Shown: positions 54,014-63,857, counted from the stretch's first letter. The stretch is DNA of 64,000 bases from Shewanella atlantica (GCF_003966265.1 NZ_RXNV01000007.1:62001-126000); one strand, 5' to 3'. A program made the numbers and translations. The notes: generated by a model not told the origin, from the letters alone.

Positions 54014-54487
54014 ATGGCTAAGCGCTCAAAAGTTCAGACCGAACAAACGATAAATCAAATTCTTGACGAGGCGCTAAATCAGATCCTTACTCTTGGCTAT
54101 GAGCCTATGTCATACACAACCCTATCCGATGCGACAGGGATAAGCAGGACCGGTATTAGCCACCACTTCCCGCGTAAAGTCGATTTTCTAATTCGGTTAG
54201 ATCCTAATATTGCCCGGTTATTTATTCGTGAGTTAGATTTCTCTGGCTTAACTCAGTTGGAACAGTCCTGGATGACGGCGTTAGCGGAGCCAACCAATGC
54301 TGCAATATTGAGACTCTTTTTTAGCTTGTGTGGTTATTCCGGCAATGAGGTCACTCTATTTCGAGCTGTCAGTCTGACCAGGGAAACGGCTGTGTCAGAG
54401 TTGGGCGTAGAAGGGGATAAGCTTGTCAGTGATCTGTTGGGCAGAAGCGCGGTAGCCTTGCTTGCTCAAACGGCTGAGGCGGCCTAG
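54014..54487 (+). CDS. TetR/AcrR family transcriptional regulator
   Basis: A 157-aa regulator, short for the family (usually ~190). The N-terminal HTH is standard: INQILDEALNQILTLGYEPM, then LSDATGISRTGISHHFPRKVDFL (~39-61, shortened here by splitting). The C-terminal ligand domain is compact (RLFFSLCGYSGNEVTLFRAV). GGAGG precedes the ATG at good spacing. It follows the HExxH gene on the same strand by about 120 bp and has its own terminator. Ligand and targets are unknown. Confidence 0.87.
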   Translation: MAKRSKVQTEQTINQILDEALNQILTLGYEPMSYTTLSDATGISRTGISHHFPRKVDFLIRLDPNIARLFIRELDFSGLTQLEQSWMTALAEPTNAAILRLFFSLCGYSGNEVTLFRAVSLTRETAVSELGVEGDKLVSDLLGRSAVALLAQTAEAA

Positions 54488-54524
54488 TGGTTTAGGTCGA
54501 ATGACGGCACAGGCAAGGGATAAA

Positions 54525-54546
54525 AAAAGGAGCCTAGGCTCCTTTT
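54525..54546 (+). terminator. Terminator after the TetR gene
   Basis: AAAAGGAGCC (54525-54534) and GGCTCCTTTT (54537-54546) form a nearly perfect palindrome ending in TTTT, about 40 bp after the TetR stop codon. It can act in both directions. Confidence 0.8.
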
Positions 54547-54624
54547 CTATGGTTATCTTTTCACGATACATTTTTTAAGGCTGGTATCTGTTGTCATGCA
54601 CCTCTATCTCACGATGCTCTACCC

Positions 54625-54900
54625 TCACGCTGCTCTGTTTTCACGAAGAACCAGAGTTGGGTTGAAGTCGATATCCCCCTCACCATCTATGGTGACTAGC
54701 CTGTCATCTTGTCTGACTACCGCTGTTTTCTCATCCTTTGACTGTCTGACAAACAGCAATTGATAACCCAGTTTGGCGAGGGTATAAAAGGCAAACCTTT
54801 GTGCAGTTGAGAGTCGATGCCAATGTTGATCGATATTGGGCTGAGTGATTCTTCTGTCATTAAAATCTGCAAAAGAAGACCCCATGGTCGATGCCTGCAT
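54625..54900 (-). CDS. Small hypothetical protein
   Basis: I start at the ATG at 54900, preceded by GAGGAG with nine bases between, giving 91 aa; a GTG three codons upstream is less likely. It starts MQASTMGSSFADFNDRRITQ, continues with HRLSTAQRFAFYTLAKLGYQ, and ends ALVLRENRAA-like (FNPTLVLRENRAA). It is soluble with no recognised domain; the central helix-rich part and a C-terminal strand pattern (KTAVVRQDDRLVTIDGEGDI) suggest a small folded protein. It is divergent from the MipA region and convergent with TetR. Confidence 0.6.
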   Translation of the reverse strand: MQASTMGSSFADFNDRRITQPNIDQHWHRLSTAQRFAFYTLAKLGYQLLFVRQSKDEKTAVVRQDDRLVTIDGEGDIDFNPTLVLRENRAA

Positions 54901-55210
54901 ATTAACCACTCCTCGCTGTCACTATTAGATAAGCCCGAACTTATATAAGCAGATGTCGAGTTTTTATGCAAGTTACAAAATGGCACTGCTTGAGCCAATA
55001 GCCATGCTCAGGGCAGAGTAATACACTGTTTTTGCTGGCGTATACTTGTCAAAGTATAGGTTGAGGTAAAATTGAAAGAATTATCAACTGGCTTGGCGTT
55101 GGGGGAGAGCTTTCAGGCTGGGAGCGACATATCCTCGCTCCCTACCTGTAGCCTTCACGGCAAAGAAATTACCGCTTATTCGATCTTGGGACTGTGCAGG
55201 TTAATTGGAG

Positions 55211-56593
55211 TTAGAAATGCCACTGAAGGTAAAGGGTTTGATAGTTACTGCCTCCACCTATACGACCAAATGCGGAACTCTTCTCATAAATGCCGGATCT
55301 ATGGTGAATACTGTAACCCATCCACATATTGGTTAAATCACTGTTTCTGAACAGGTCTCCCATATTCACATCTAACGAAAAGTCTAAATAATTAAGTAGC
55401 TTGGAGGGCTTATAGCCTTTCTCTTCCATCTCAGTGCCTTCGATGTAAGTGACGCTGCTGACATAGGACAGCCCCTCCGCCACGCCTAAGCGCCATCTTG
55501 GTCCGATCTCGAAGGTGTAAAATGCCTTGATTGCCACTACGCCTTCGGCAAGGTTTCCCTGAACTTCAGAGTCGTGGTGCCAAACTGCGCCGGGAGTGAA
55601 ATAGAGTTCAATCGGCAGGGTAAACAGGGTTTCGGTGAGTCGTGTCCCGTAGAACAGGGAAGTGAGCTGGTTATTATAGGGATCGGTTTTGGTCTGCCAT
55701 GACAAGATGGCATTCAGATTTGAAGGGGTCGCCCAACCATGGGCAACTCTGATGAACTCGTCATCTGAGTCGGCTTTATAGGTTAAATGGGAGTTTGAGC
55801 TGACGTGAGATCCTGCGGCTTTCTTCTTGCCTGAATCGGGATAAAAACCGAATCCAAAAAATGACTCATATTGATACTGAGAGTCTATGGTTGGCAGGTT
55901 AACGATATCATCTTCGAGTCGTCCCACACCAAACTTGCCTAACAGGTACAGATTACTGACAAGGTGATAGCGTGCGGTAATACCGGCATTAACCTCTATT
56001 CCCCCAGAGGTGTCATATTGGTCTAATCCATAGTAAAACTGATTGAAATCAGCACTCTTCCAATTTAACTCTGCATAAGGGCTGAGGTACCAGTCACCTG
56101 ACTCCCAATGGTATTTGGTGCGTGAATAACCATAACTGCGTTTGTTAGAATCGGACATGAAGGCGACATCCGCTTCCCAGGCTCCCTTAATAAATCGATA
56201 TTGGAGGCCGAAATCGAATGCCTGAGACTGGGACTCATTTTGTAACTCTGTAGGAATATCGACAAACCTGAAGCGGGTATAAGCGTTAACCTGATGATGT
56301 TCATTCTTCCAAATATGTGCGCCCGCCTCCATGCCATCGACAAAGAAATAGTCATTTCTGAATTTGATTAAAGGAAGAATATCGTTAACGCTATCATCGT
56401 CGACGGCAAAGGGAATATCTCCCCGTCTTACTCCCATCGCGAGCCCCCAATCTTCAGCTTGGTACCGGGTCGCGTAAACCTGAGTTTGTGGTTCGCCAAG
56501 TTCGTGGCTCTTCTCGTTATCGGGAGAGGCGAACACCGCGGTGGGTAGGCTCAACGCGAGAATGGAGCTAATGAGCAGGGAGTTATTTTTCAT
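55211..56593 (-). CDS. MipA/OmpV family outer-membrane protein
   Basis: A 460-aa exported barrel protein with a signal peptide (~1-22, ending AVFASP). MipA/OmpV features are VYATRYQAEDWGLAMGVRRG (~39), DILPLIKFRNDYFFVDGME (~73), and the C-terminal stretch MWMGYSIHHRSGIYEKSSAF, ending LYLQWHF with the aromatic terminus of outer-membrane proteins. MipA binds murein synthase scaffolds in E. coli, but most OmpV-type members have no known role. It is longer than typical members (~250 aa), with an extra central domain. The plus-strand frame at 55072-55350 overlaps it and is not a gene. Confidence 0.8.
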   Translation of the reverse strand: MKNNSLLISSILALSLPTAVFASPDNEKSHELGEPQTQVYATRYQAEDWGLAMGVRRGDIPFAVDDDSVNDILPLIKFRNDYFFVDGMEAGAHIWKNEHHQVNAYTRFRFVDIPTELQNESQSQAFDFGLQYRFIKGAWEADVAFMSDSNKRSYGYSRTKYHWESGDWYLSPYAELNWKSADFNQFYYGLDQYDTSGGIEVNAGITARYHLVSNLYLLGKFGVGRLEDDIVNLPTIDSQYQYESFFGFGFYPDSGKKKAAGSHVSSNSHLTYKADSDDEFIRVAHGWATPSNLNAILSWQTKTDPYNNQLTSLFYGTRLTETLFTLPIELYFTPGAVWHHDSEVQGNLAEGVVAIKAFYTFEIGPRWRLGVAEGLSYVSSVTYIEGTEMEEKGYKPSKLLNYLDFSLDVNMGDLFRNSDLTNMWMGYSIHHRSGIYEKSSAFGRIGGGSNYQTLYLQWHF

Positions 56594-56942
56594 AGTTTGT
56601 CGTTATTATTGAACTCGTGATGGGAGTATAGAATGAAAACAGGAAGTTAAAAAAGTATTTGTTGCGGAAGCACGGTTTGGCAACAGAGCTTGAGCCCTTG
56701 CTGAAATCTTTTTCTTCTCTTTCCATGGTGTCACTCCTGCTCCTCACCTCTATTTTGTGTCTGTGTGTAAAATCCTTAAATTTGTCTCATTAGTTGTCAT
56801 TTATGGCCTTTTAGTCCATTTTTTGCCGGATAATTAAACGACCATATATCAAAAAGGAATTAAAAATTAGATTTTATTCTTTTTTGCTTTTCTGTATAGA
56901 AGCTAAGCTAACCGACATTACACTGATATAGGGCCGTTTCTC
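56594..56942 (+). other. Intergenic region upstream of cysJIH
   Basis: This 349-bp gap lies between divergent genes. AT-rich sequence at 56830-56930 probably carries the cysJ promoter and a CysB site, which is loosely defined and cannot be assigned by eye. I see no ORF or strong hairpin. Confidence 0.4.
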
Positions 56943-58721
56943 ATGTTGTTAAAAGAGCTTTCATCACTCGCTTCTCCCCTGTCGCAAGGACAGGTCGATA
57001 AGTTAAAGCAGCTCACCTCTGAGCTGAGTGCCATTCAACTCGCTTGGGTGGGGGGATATCTGTCCGCGTCTGCCGGGCAAGCTGCAACCGTTAATGTTGC
57101 AGATACGCAGCCTGCGCAAACCATTACTATTTTATATGGTAGTCAAACCGGAAACGGTCGAGGTATTGCCAGCGAACTGGCTGCGAAGGCTCAAGCTCAG
57201 GGCTATGCGGTCAACTTAGCTTCTATGTCGGAGTACAAGGTAAGGCAGCTTAAGCAGGAGACTCTGCTGCTGGCGGTAGTGAGTACTCATGGTGAAGGTG
57301 AAGCGCCGGATGATGCGATAGAGTTGCATAAGTTTCTGGCATCGAAGCGTGCTCCAAGGCTGGAGAACCTGAACTATTCAGTGTTGGCATTAGGGGATTC
57401 AAGTTACGAATTCTTCTGTCAGACAGGTAAAGACTTCGATGAGAGGTTGTCAAACCTCGGTGCCACCTCGATTCAACCGCTTGTTGAGTGTGATGTGGAC
57501 TATGAGTCTGCGGCAGAGCAGTGGCAAGAGCATGTACTGGAAGCGGTTAAGCCATTAATTCAGACTTCAGGGGCGAGTGTGGTTTCTATCGCTCCCTCTG
57601 TAGCTGAGAGTGAATACACCAAGCAAAACCCTTATACCGCGGAAATCTTAGTCAGTCAGAAGCTAACGGGCAGAGACTCAGACCGTGATGTTCGCCATGT
57701 CGAGATTGATCTGGATGAATCGGGCCTGAGCTACCGTGTCGGTGATGCGCTAGGTGTCTGGTTTACCAATGCCGAAGCCCTGGTCGATGAAATTCTGACT
57801 AAGCTGGCGCTCGATGGTGATACACCGGTGACTGTGGGCAAGGACTCCTTATCGCTCAAGCAAGCCTTGATTGAGAAGAAAGAGCTGACTCAAATCTATC
57901 CGGGTCTGGTTCAGGGGTGGGCAGCACTAAGTGGCAATCAGGAGTTGCTTAATATCGTCGAAGATAAAGAGCTTACGCGCCATTTTGTGCTTAATAACCA
58001 GCTGGCCGATCTCGTTGCTAACTATGCTGTGCAGATCACAGACACTCAACTGCTTGAGTTACTTCGTCCTATTACACCTCGTCTCTACTCTATTGCCTCG
58101 AGTCAGGCAGAAGTTGAGTCAGAAGTTCATCTGACCGTTGCTCTGGTCGAAGATGAGCATGAAGGTACGGCCCGATTCGGTGGTGCGTCTCAATTCTTAG
58201 CTAAAGCCGAGGAGGGGGCTGAAATAAAGGTCTATGTTGAGCCCAATAACCATTTCAGATTGCCTGAAAACCCGGAAACGCCGGTGATCATGGTTGGGCC
58301 GGGCACCGGTGTTGCACCATTCAGAGCCTTTATGCAGGAGAGATCGTCACAGGGAATCGAGGGGAACAGCTGGCTTATATTCGGTAACCCACACTTTGAA
58401 CAAGACTTCCTCTATCAAACTGAATGGCAGCAATACCTGAAAGATGGATCGCTTGCACGTCTGGATCTGGCTTTCTCCAGAGATCAAGAACATAAAATCT
58501 ACGTCCAACATCGCATTGCCGAGCAGGGCAAAGAGTTATGGCAGTGGCTGGAATCAGGTGCTCACCTTTACATTTGTGGCGACGCCGAACGTATGGCGAA
58601 AGATGTCCATCAGGCGTTGCTGGATGTTGCAGTTAAGTTCGGCGGCAAGACCCCTGAACAGGCTGAGGAATATTTCGAAACCCTGCGCAGTGATAAACGT
58701 TACCAAAAAGATGTCTATTGA
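56943..58721 (+). CDS. cysJ: Assimilatory sulfite reductase flavoprotein, alpha subunit
   Basis: A 592-aa diflavin reductase carrying electrons from NADPH through FAD and FMN to CysI. The FMN domain (~62-205) contains ILYGSQTGNGRGIASELAAK and STHGEGEAPDDAIELHKFL. The FAD/NADPH part contains RLYSIASSQ (~380), a VGPGTGVAPFRAFMQER motif (~460), CGDAERMAKDV and the C-terminal RYQKDVY typical of CysJ. It is the first gene of cysJ-cysI-cysH. A 102-bp gap with a hairpin separates it from cysI. CysB-dependent control is expected for this pathway but not visible. Confidence 0.95.
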   Translation: MLLKELSSLASPLSQGQVDKLKQLTSELSAIQLAWVGGYLSASAGQAATVNVADTQPAQTITILYGSQTGNGRGIASELAAKAQAQGYAVNLASMSEYKVRQLKQETLLLAVVSTHGEGEAPDDAIELHKFLASKRAPRLENLNYSVLALGDSSYEFFCQTGKDFDERLSNLGATSIQPLVECDVDYESAAEQWQEHVLEAVKPLIQTSGASVVSIAPSVAESEYTKQNPYTAEILVSQKLTGRDSDRDVRHVEIDLDESGLSYRVGDALGVWFTNAEALVDEILTKLALDGDTPVTVGKDSLSLKQALIEKKELTQIYPGLVQGWAALSGNQELLNIVEDKELTRHFVLNNQLADLVANYAVQITDTQLLELLRPITPRLYSIASSQAEVESEVHLTVALVEDEHEGTARFGGASQFLAKAEEGAEIKVYVEPNNHFRLPENPETPVIMVGPGTGVAPFRAFMQERSSQGIEGNSWLIFGNPHFEQDFLYQTEWQQYLKDGSLARLDLAFSRDQEHKIYVQHRIAEQGKELWQWLESGAHLYICGDAERMAKDVHQALLDVAVKFGGKTPEQAEEYFETLRSDKRYQKDVY

Positions 58722-58788
58722 TCTCATAGTGGTTTGATTCGATACCGAGCGGATCCCCTGAGTGTGATTGAAACGATTAAGAATATTG

Positions 58789-58816
58789 ATGCAACGCCCT
58801 AGATGAGGCATTGCAT
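58789..58816 (+). other. Hairpin between cysJ and cysI
   Basis: ATGCAACGCC (58789-58798) pairs, with one mismatch, with GGCATTGCAT (58807-58816). The stem ends 7 bp before the cysI ATG and overlaps the expected ribosome-binding region. It may tune subunit ratio or be an RNA-processing site. Confidence 0.4.
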
Positions 58817-58823
58817 ATAGAGA

Positions 58824-60551
58824 ATGAGTGAGACCCTTGCCATGACTGTAGAAAATGTTGAAGAGAAATTATCGATAAATGAGCATCTGAAAACCGACAG
58901 TGATTTCCTCAGGGGAAGCATTGAAGAGGGGCTCGATACAGCTGTTACCGGCGCATTTAGCGAGGGCGACCAGCAGTTGATCAAGTTCCATGGTTTTTAC
59001 CAGCAAGATGATCGCGATCTGCGTAACGAACGCAAGGAACAGAAGCTAGAGCCTCTCTATAGCTTCATGTTGCGTGCCCGTGTCGCCGGCGGTGTGTGTA
59101 CACCTGAGCAGTGGTTAGGTGTCGATGAGATCTCATCGACATTAACCAGCTCTAACAGCATTCGACTCACTACGCGCCAGACATTTCAATATCATGGCAT
59201 CTCGAAGCGTAACCTCAGAACCTTGATCCAGAGTCTGGACAAGAAGGCGCTGGACTCTATTGCGGCGTGTGGTGATGTAAACCGAAACGTGATGTGTAAT
59301 CCAAACCCTGTTGAGTCCCGTCTTCATGAACAGGCTTATTACTGGGCTAAAAAACTGTCAGATACTTACCTTCCAAGAACCAAGGCTTATGCCGAGATCT
59401 GGTTAGGTGATGACAAGGTTGCCACCAGTGAGGGGGATGAGGTTGAGCCTGTTTACGGTAAAACCTATCTGCCGCGTAAGTTTAAGATGGCCGTTGCCGT
59501 GCCACCGGATAACGATGTCGACGTTTACACCAATGATTTAGGTTTTATTGCCGTTGCCGAAGAGGGTGAGCTTGTTGGTTTCAACTTAGTCGCCGGTGGT
59601 GGTATGGGATCGACCCACGGTGAAGTCGAGACCTTCCCGCGTCTTGCCGATGACTTTGGTTTCATCAAGGCCGAAGACACCCTGAAATTTGCCGAAGCAA
59701 TTTTGAAAGTTCAACGCGATTGGGGTAACCGTTCTGACCGTAAGCAGTCACGACTTAAGTACACGATCGTCAAGCATGGTTATGAAGCCTTCAAGGCTGA
59801 AGTTGAAAAGCGTACCGGGATTAAATTCGAGCCTAAACGCGACGTGGTGATCGGCGATCGCGGCGATCGTTATGGATGGATCAAAGGCGTCGATAATAAA
59901 TGGCACCTGACTCTTTTCATCGAAGGCGGTCGTATCAAAGATCTTCCGGGTCAGCCGCTTCAGACCGGATTAAGAGAGATAGCTAAAATCCATAAAGGTG
60001 ATTTTAGAATGACCTCAAATCAAAACTTTATCATCGCCGGTGTTGCCGAGGAAGATAAAGAGGTGGTCGAAGCGCTGGCACGTAGTCATGGCTTGATGGG
60101 CAAGCTTATCAGTGAAACTCGTGGTCGCTCAATTGCCTGTGTGGCTTTGCCAACCTGTGCACTGGCTATGGCCGAGGCTGAGCGCTACTTCCCCGACTTT
60201 CTGACTAAGGTTGAATCCTTGCAGGAGAAGCATGGTTTTGCCGATCAGGGCATAGTGATCCGTATGACGGGTTGTCCCAACGGCTGTGCCAGACCCTTCG
60301 CCGCCGAAATTGGCTTAGTGGGTAAAGCGCCGGGTCGCTATAACCTCTATATCGGAGCTAGCTTCGAAGGGACCAGACTGAATAAACTCTATCGTGAAAA
60401 TATCCAGGAAGCCGAGATTTTATCTGAACTCGACCAACTGTTTGCGCGCTATGTGAGTGAGCGTGAAGAGGGCGAAACCTTTGGCAATTTCACGGTTCGC
60501 TCAGGTGTAGTGAAAGCGGTTATCGATGCCGCTAGGGATTTTCATGGCTAA
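58824..60551 (+). CDS. cysI: Assimilatory sulfite reductase haemoprotein, beta subunit
   Basis: A 575-aa enzyme that reduces sulfite to sulfide with a siroheme-[4Fe-4S] centre. Conserved features are [18 protein letters not shown] (~51), [12 protein letters not shown] (~113), [13 protein letters not shown] (~152), [13 protein letters not shown] (~396), and the cluster cysteines in [16 protein letters not shown] (~433-438) and [18 protein letters not shown] (~477-481). It pairs with CysJ. The ATG at 58824 has a weak ribosome-binding site; a Met six codons later is an alternative. Its end overlaps the cysH start by eight bases, which implies coupled translation. Confidence 0.96.
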   Translation: MSETLAMTVENVEEKLSINEHLKTDSDFLRGSIEEGLDTAVTGAFSEGDQQLIKFHGFYQQDDRDLRNERKEQKLEPLYSFMLRARVAGGVCTPEQWLGVDEISSTLTSSNSIRLTTRQTFQYHGISKRNLRTLIQSLDKKALDSIAACGDVNRNVMCNPNPVESRLHEQAYYWAKKLSDTYLPRTKAYAEIWLGDDKVATSEGDEVEPVYGKTYLPRKFKMAVAVPPDNDVDVYTNDLGFIAVAEEGELVGFNLVAGGGMGSTHGEVETFPRLADDFGFIKAEDTLKFAEAILKVQRDWGNRSDRKQSRLKYTIVKHGYEAFKAEVEKRTGIKFEPKRDVVIGDRGDRYGWIKGVDNKWHLTLFIEGGRIKDLPGQPLQTGLREIAKIHKGDFRMTSNQNFIIAGVAEEDKEVVEALARSHGLMGKLISETRGRSIACVALPTCALAMAEAERYFPDFLTKVESLQEKHGFADQGIVIRMTGCPNGCARPFAAEIGLVGKAPGRYNLYIGASFEGTRLNKLYRENIQEAEILSELDQLFARYVSEREEGETFGNFTVRSGVVKAVIDAARDFHG

Positions 60552-61311
60552 CTCAGTAAAGGTGGAATCGGTCGTATCATCCGATGAACTCCTGGCGTTA
60601 TTGAACGCACCACAAGTTGAACAGCAACTCGAGCTTGAGCGTATTAATCAGTTTCTGGCTGAACTAACCCCCGCTCAGCGGGTCAGTTGGGGGCTGGAAT
60701 ATCTGCCGGGTAATCACGCGCTTTCCTCAAGTTTTGGGATACAGGGGGCGGTTATGTTGCACCTGGTCAGTGCTCAGAAGGCTGATATACCTGTGATATT
60801 GACAGATACCGGTTACCTCTTCTCTGAAACTTACCAATTTATCGATGAGTTAACCGAGCGATTGAAGTTAAACCTTAAGGTCTTTGCATCGCCGCTGACC
60901 CCGGCCTGGCAGGAGGCGCGTTTCGGCCTGCTCTGGGAGAAGGGCTTAGATGGGCTGGATCAATATAACAGGATGAATAAGGTCGAACCTATGCAGCGAG
61001 CGCTGGGGGAGCTGGAGGTGGGAACCTGGTTTGCGGGGTTGCGCCGTTCTCAATCGAGTACTCGTGAGGCACTACCCATACTCGCTATCCATGGATCGCG
61101 CTATAAGATCCTGCCGATCCTCGAGTGGAGCAATAAAGATGTGCATGAGTACCTCACCGAGCATGATCTTCCCTATCATCCCCTATGGGAGCAAGGTTAT
61201 GTTTCGGTTGGAGATGTACATTCCAGCAAGCCTCTGGAGCTGGGAATGAGTGAGGAGGAGACCCGCTTTAATGGTTTGAAGCGAGAATGTGGTCTGCATT
61301 TCGAGATCTAA
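60544..61311 (+). CDS. cysH: Phosphoadenylylsulfate (PAPS) reductase
   Basis: A 255-aa thioredoxin-dependent enzyme that reduces PAPS to sulfite, feeding CysJI. I start at the ATG at 60544 ([11 protein letters not shown]), which overlaps the cysI stop; the upstream extension lacks support. Features are the PP-loop region [14 protein letters not shown] (~61), [13 protein letters not shown] (~87), [14 protein letters not shown] (~162) and the catalytic C-terminal [10 protein letters not shown] (~248). Only one Cys pair element (ECGLH) is present and no iron-sulfur CC/CxxC motifs, so it is the PAPS-specific (cluster-less) type. A terminator follows at 61343. Confidence 0.95.
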   Translation: MANSVKVESVVSSDELLALLNAPQVEQQLELERINQFLAELTPAQRVSWGLEYLPGNHALSSSFGIQGAVMLHLVSAQKADIPVILTDTGYLFSETYQFIDELTERLKLNLKVFASPLTPAWQEARFGLLWEKGLDGLDQYNRMNKVEPMQRALGELEVGTWFAGLRRSQSSTREALPILAIHGSRYKILPILEWSNKDVHEYLTEHDLPYHPLWEQGYVSVGDVHSSKPLELGMSEEETRFNGLKRECGLHFEI

Positions 61312-61342
61312 TGCCGATAGGCGTCTTCAGCGAAAAATAGAG

Positions 61343-61375
61343 AGGAGCCACTTTTTAGCGGCTCTTCTTGTTTTT
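61343..61375 (+). terminator. Terminator of cysJIH
   Basis: AGGAGCC (61343-61349) / GGCTCTT (61360-61366) form a stem with one G-U pair, followed by CTTGTTTTT. It lies about 30 bp after the cysH stop codon. Confidence 0.75.
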
Positions 61376-61757
61376 GAATGAAATGAATAGAGGTTTACGA
61401 GTGCCTTGCCTCACTACTGTGGATAACCAGATATTCCTGACATCGTTGTCATCTGGCTAATTTAATGAGTTTTTATCCTGTTTAATTATACTTTAGTTTT
61501 ATTTTTTGATTTTTTTGTACATAAATACTCACAAACTTATGCACAGTTCTTTTTTTAGTCTATAGTTTGTGGTTCCCGTAGATGGTTTTAGAATGCTGTT
61601 CTGTATCGAGTCTGTCACTTTTTGAGTCAGACTCAGTGGTTTTTAGTCCTTCCTTGAGCTTATCGTCACCCTTGTGATGATGCTCACTAAGAGTCACTGA
61701 CAGAGCTGTCAGCAAACAAAAGCCTTGCTCGTTTCATTGCTTGAGATGAGCCAGTGG

Positions 61758-61830
61758 TTTTGATTGGCTTGCTGGCGCCTGCTTAATCAAAAGCCGTTAC
61801 ACCTGAATAGCCCGATGTGGCTATTCAGGT
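61758..61830 (+). ncRNA. Candidate structured RNA (two adjacent hairpins)
   Basis: TTTTGATT (61758-61765) pairs with AATCAAAA (61785-61792), enclosing GC-rich sequence. Immediately after, ACCTGAATAGCC (61801-61812) pairs perfectly over 12 bp with GGCTATTCAGGT (61819-61830), loop CGATGT. No T-run follows, and no promoter is evident. It could be a small RNA, part of the 5' leader of the next gene, or a repeat. Confidence 0.3.
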
Positions 61831-62023
61831 CGTATCTCAGAGTCAATTTACGCTCCCCTTTTCAATCACTCCCTAATGAGCTAACTATCTTAATTGACTT
61901 ATTTTGTTACTCGGGAACATCGCTCCCTTTTAGCCGTCCGTTATAGTATATTTAATTCTTCTGTCTACAGGGACCGTTTGTAGGTAGACACTTGTTTGCA
62001 TAATTTTAAATGGAGTTTGATGG

Positions 62024-63772
62024 ATGAAGAAAATATTAATTGCAGCAGCCGTGGTTGCCGCTGGTGCGGGTGGATATTGGTTGAGTCAAGATATGCCGGG
62101 TTCTGCTTCCGGTCAGTCTGACACTGTGCTTGCCTCTATTCCAGCTGACACACCACTGTTTTCAGCCCAGCTAAAGCCTTTTCCAATCAAGTCCTACGTG
62201 AACTCCCTTTCAAAAAGCTATAAGACTGTCCCCGATGAGTTTTTCTCAGAGTTAGAGCGGTCTGACGATGCGAGAGCTAGATTCATCTTGAGCCTGAGTC
62301 GCTCCTATATGGATAGCCTGCAAAGCGGCGAGCAATTTATCGCGACCTTTGGTTTATCGGAAAATATTCGCAGTTATTTCTATACTCTTGGTATCTTGCC
62401 CGTAGTTAAATTTGAAGTGGAGAAACCCCAGGCAATATGGGCTCTGCTCGAGAAGGCTGAGCAGGAGAGTGGTTATAGCCATGAAACCAGAACGCTGAAA
62501 GGTCTGGAATATCGTGTTTACACCCTTAGCGATATCGGAGACCCGGAAAAATTAGAGCTTCTGTTTGCTCAAAAAGATGGCTTGCTTACGGTGACCCTAA
62601 ATAGTGCGTTTATCGATGAGCCGACGCTGGAAACAGCTCTGGGTGTGCGGCCTGTACCTCAGTCATTGGCCGATTCAGGAATTATTGAACAGATCATCAA
62701 GACTCATGGTTTCAGCGATGAGGCGATCGGCTATCTGAACCATCAGGAGATAGTCAAAGCTATCACCACGAAAGAGGGCAATCAACTGGCTCAGCAGATA
62801 ACAGCTTTCTCGGAGCAAGAGGGGGAAGATCTGCTTGCCGAGTTCAGAACCCCCGAGTGTCACCAAGAGTTTTCTGCTATCACCGCCAACTGGCCGCGTA
62901 CGGTATTTGGGGTGAATAGTACCAATATCGAGGATAAGCAGAGTAGCTTCGACATATCAACGATCGTAGAGAGTAAGAACCAGACCTTGCTCAATGCCCT
63001 TAAAGAAATGCGGGGCTTTATACCCGATTACGCTAAGAACCCAGGAGAGTCTGTTTTTTCAATGGGCGTAGGCATTGAGCTTAACCAACTGGTGCCGTCA
63101 TTGACTGCCGTTTGGGATGAGTTGTTGCAGCCACAGTACCAGTGTCAGGTTCTGCAGGAGTTTCAGCAGGAGTTATCGGGTCAAAGCCCGGCAATGTTAG
63201 GCATGTTTACCGGAATGGCAAATGGCGTCAGAGGAGTCAGTGCTGCGATTATTGACTATAAATTTGCTGATGCATCAGCTTCAGGCCAGGGTGAACCGGC
63301 CTTAGATAGTGTCGATGCCATCGTGAGCTTATCTGCCGACAATCCGAGTATGTTGTTCAATATGGTGAAGCCTTTTGCTCCCGAACTTGCCAATATTCAA
63401 CTGCCACAAGATGGTAGCGTTATTGACCTCTCGCATCTGCTTCCTTTGCCGCCTGAATATGGCATTAAGCCGAAGATGGCGCTGAAAGGCAATCACCTGG
63501 TTTTTTTCAATGGTGAGAAGGCGAAAGTCATCGCCGAACAGTTGGCTTCTGAACCGCTTACCGATAATGGTTTGTACAATATTGCTCTGGATTATAAGAA
63601 GTTATTTACGCCAATCGTGACTCTGGCCGAAATGACTGGAGAGCCTCTTCCCGAAGAGCTATCTATGATGAAAGATTATGATATGCAGGTGAAAATGGGC
63701 GTGGATATCAACGAACAAGGCATCGTTTTTGATTCCTATATAAATAACAAAGTTACACCAGCGGAAGAGTAA
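62024..63772 (+). CDS. Large exported protein of unknown function
   Basis: A 582-aa protein with an N-terminal hydrophobic leader (KKILIAAAVVAAGAGGYWLS, 2-21) that may be a signal peptide or an uncleaved anchor. The mature part has mixed helices and strands, with no Cys-based or enzymatic motif. Recurring segments (TPLFSAQLKPFPIKSYVNSL ~43; NPSMLFNMVKPFAPELANIQ ~443) suggest a duplicated DUF3352-like or TraB-like fold, but I cannot name it with confidence. The ATG follows TGGAGTTTG. It has its own terminator. It is probably a periplasmic or inner-membrane-anchored protein of the Shewanella lineage. Confidence 0.65.
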   Translation: MKKILIAAAVVAAGAGGYWLSQDMPGSASGQSDTVLASIPADTPLFSAQLKPFPIKSYVNSLSKSYKTVPDEFFSELERSDDARARFILSLSRSYMDSLQSGEQFIATFGLSENIRSYFYTLGILPVVKFEVEKPQAIWALLEKAEQESGYSHETRTLKGLEYRVYTLSDIGDPEKLELLFAQKDGLLTVTLNSAFIDEPTLETALGVRPVPQSLADSGIIEQIIKTHGFSDEAIGYLNHQEIVKAITTKEGNQLAQQITAFSEQEGEDLLAEFRTPECHQEFSAITANWPRTVFGVNSTNIEDKQSSFDISTIVESKNQTLLNALKEMRGFIPDYAKNPGESVFSMGVGIELNQLVPSLTAVWDELLQPQYQCQVLQEFQQELSGQSPAMLGMFTGMANGVRGVSAAIIDYKFADASASGQGEPALDSVDAIVSLSADNPSMLFNMVKPFAPELANIQLPQDGSVIDLSHLLPLPPEYGIKPKMALKGNHLVFFNGEKAKVIAEQLASEPLTDNGLYNIALDYKKLFTPIVTLAEMTGEPLPEELSMMKDYDMQVKMGVDINEQGIVFDSYINNKVTPAEE

Positions 63773-63795
63773 GTTAACATCTCTCTTCTTGAATA

Positions 63796-63820
63796 GAGCC
63801 AGCATCGCTGGCTCTTTTTA
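63796..63820 (+). terminator. Terminator after the large exported protein gene
   Basis: GAGCCAGC (63796-63803) / GCTGGCTC (63807-63814) form a perfect 8-bp stem followed by TTTTT. This is a classical intrinsic terminator. Confidence 0.92.
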
Positions 63821-63825
63821 TTGGC

Positions 63826-63845
63826 TAATACTCATTGGTATAAAA
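63826..63845. repeat. Short near-palindromic repeat, copy 3
   Basis: TAATACTCATTGGTATAAAA resembles TTAATACCGATTGGTATAAG at 42455, with some mismatches. It lies between the terminator and the start of the next gene. Confidence 0.3.
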
Positions 63846-63857
63846 GTAAGGTGCGAT

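Larger units (their letters stand above)
61312..62023 (+). other. 712-bp intergenic region after cysH with two hairpins
   Basis: It holds the cysH terminator (61343-61375), an AT-rich stretch (61450-61570), and two strong hairpins at 61758-61792 and 61801-61830. The next gene begins at 62024 after TGGAGTTTGATGG. I see no ORF with a ribosome-binding site. The hairpins may belong to a small RNA or a repeat. Confidence 0.45.

Noticed and set aside
55072-55350. 92-codon plus-strand frame
   Set aside because: It overlaps the 3' end of the MipA/OmpV gene on the other strand, starts at a non-ATG codon and shows no recognisable protein pattern.
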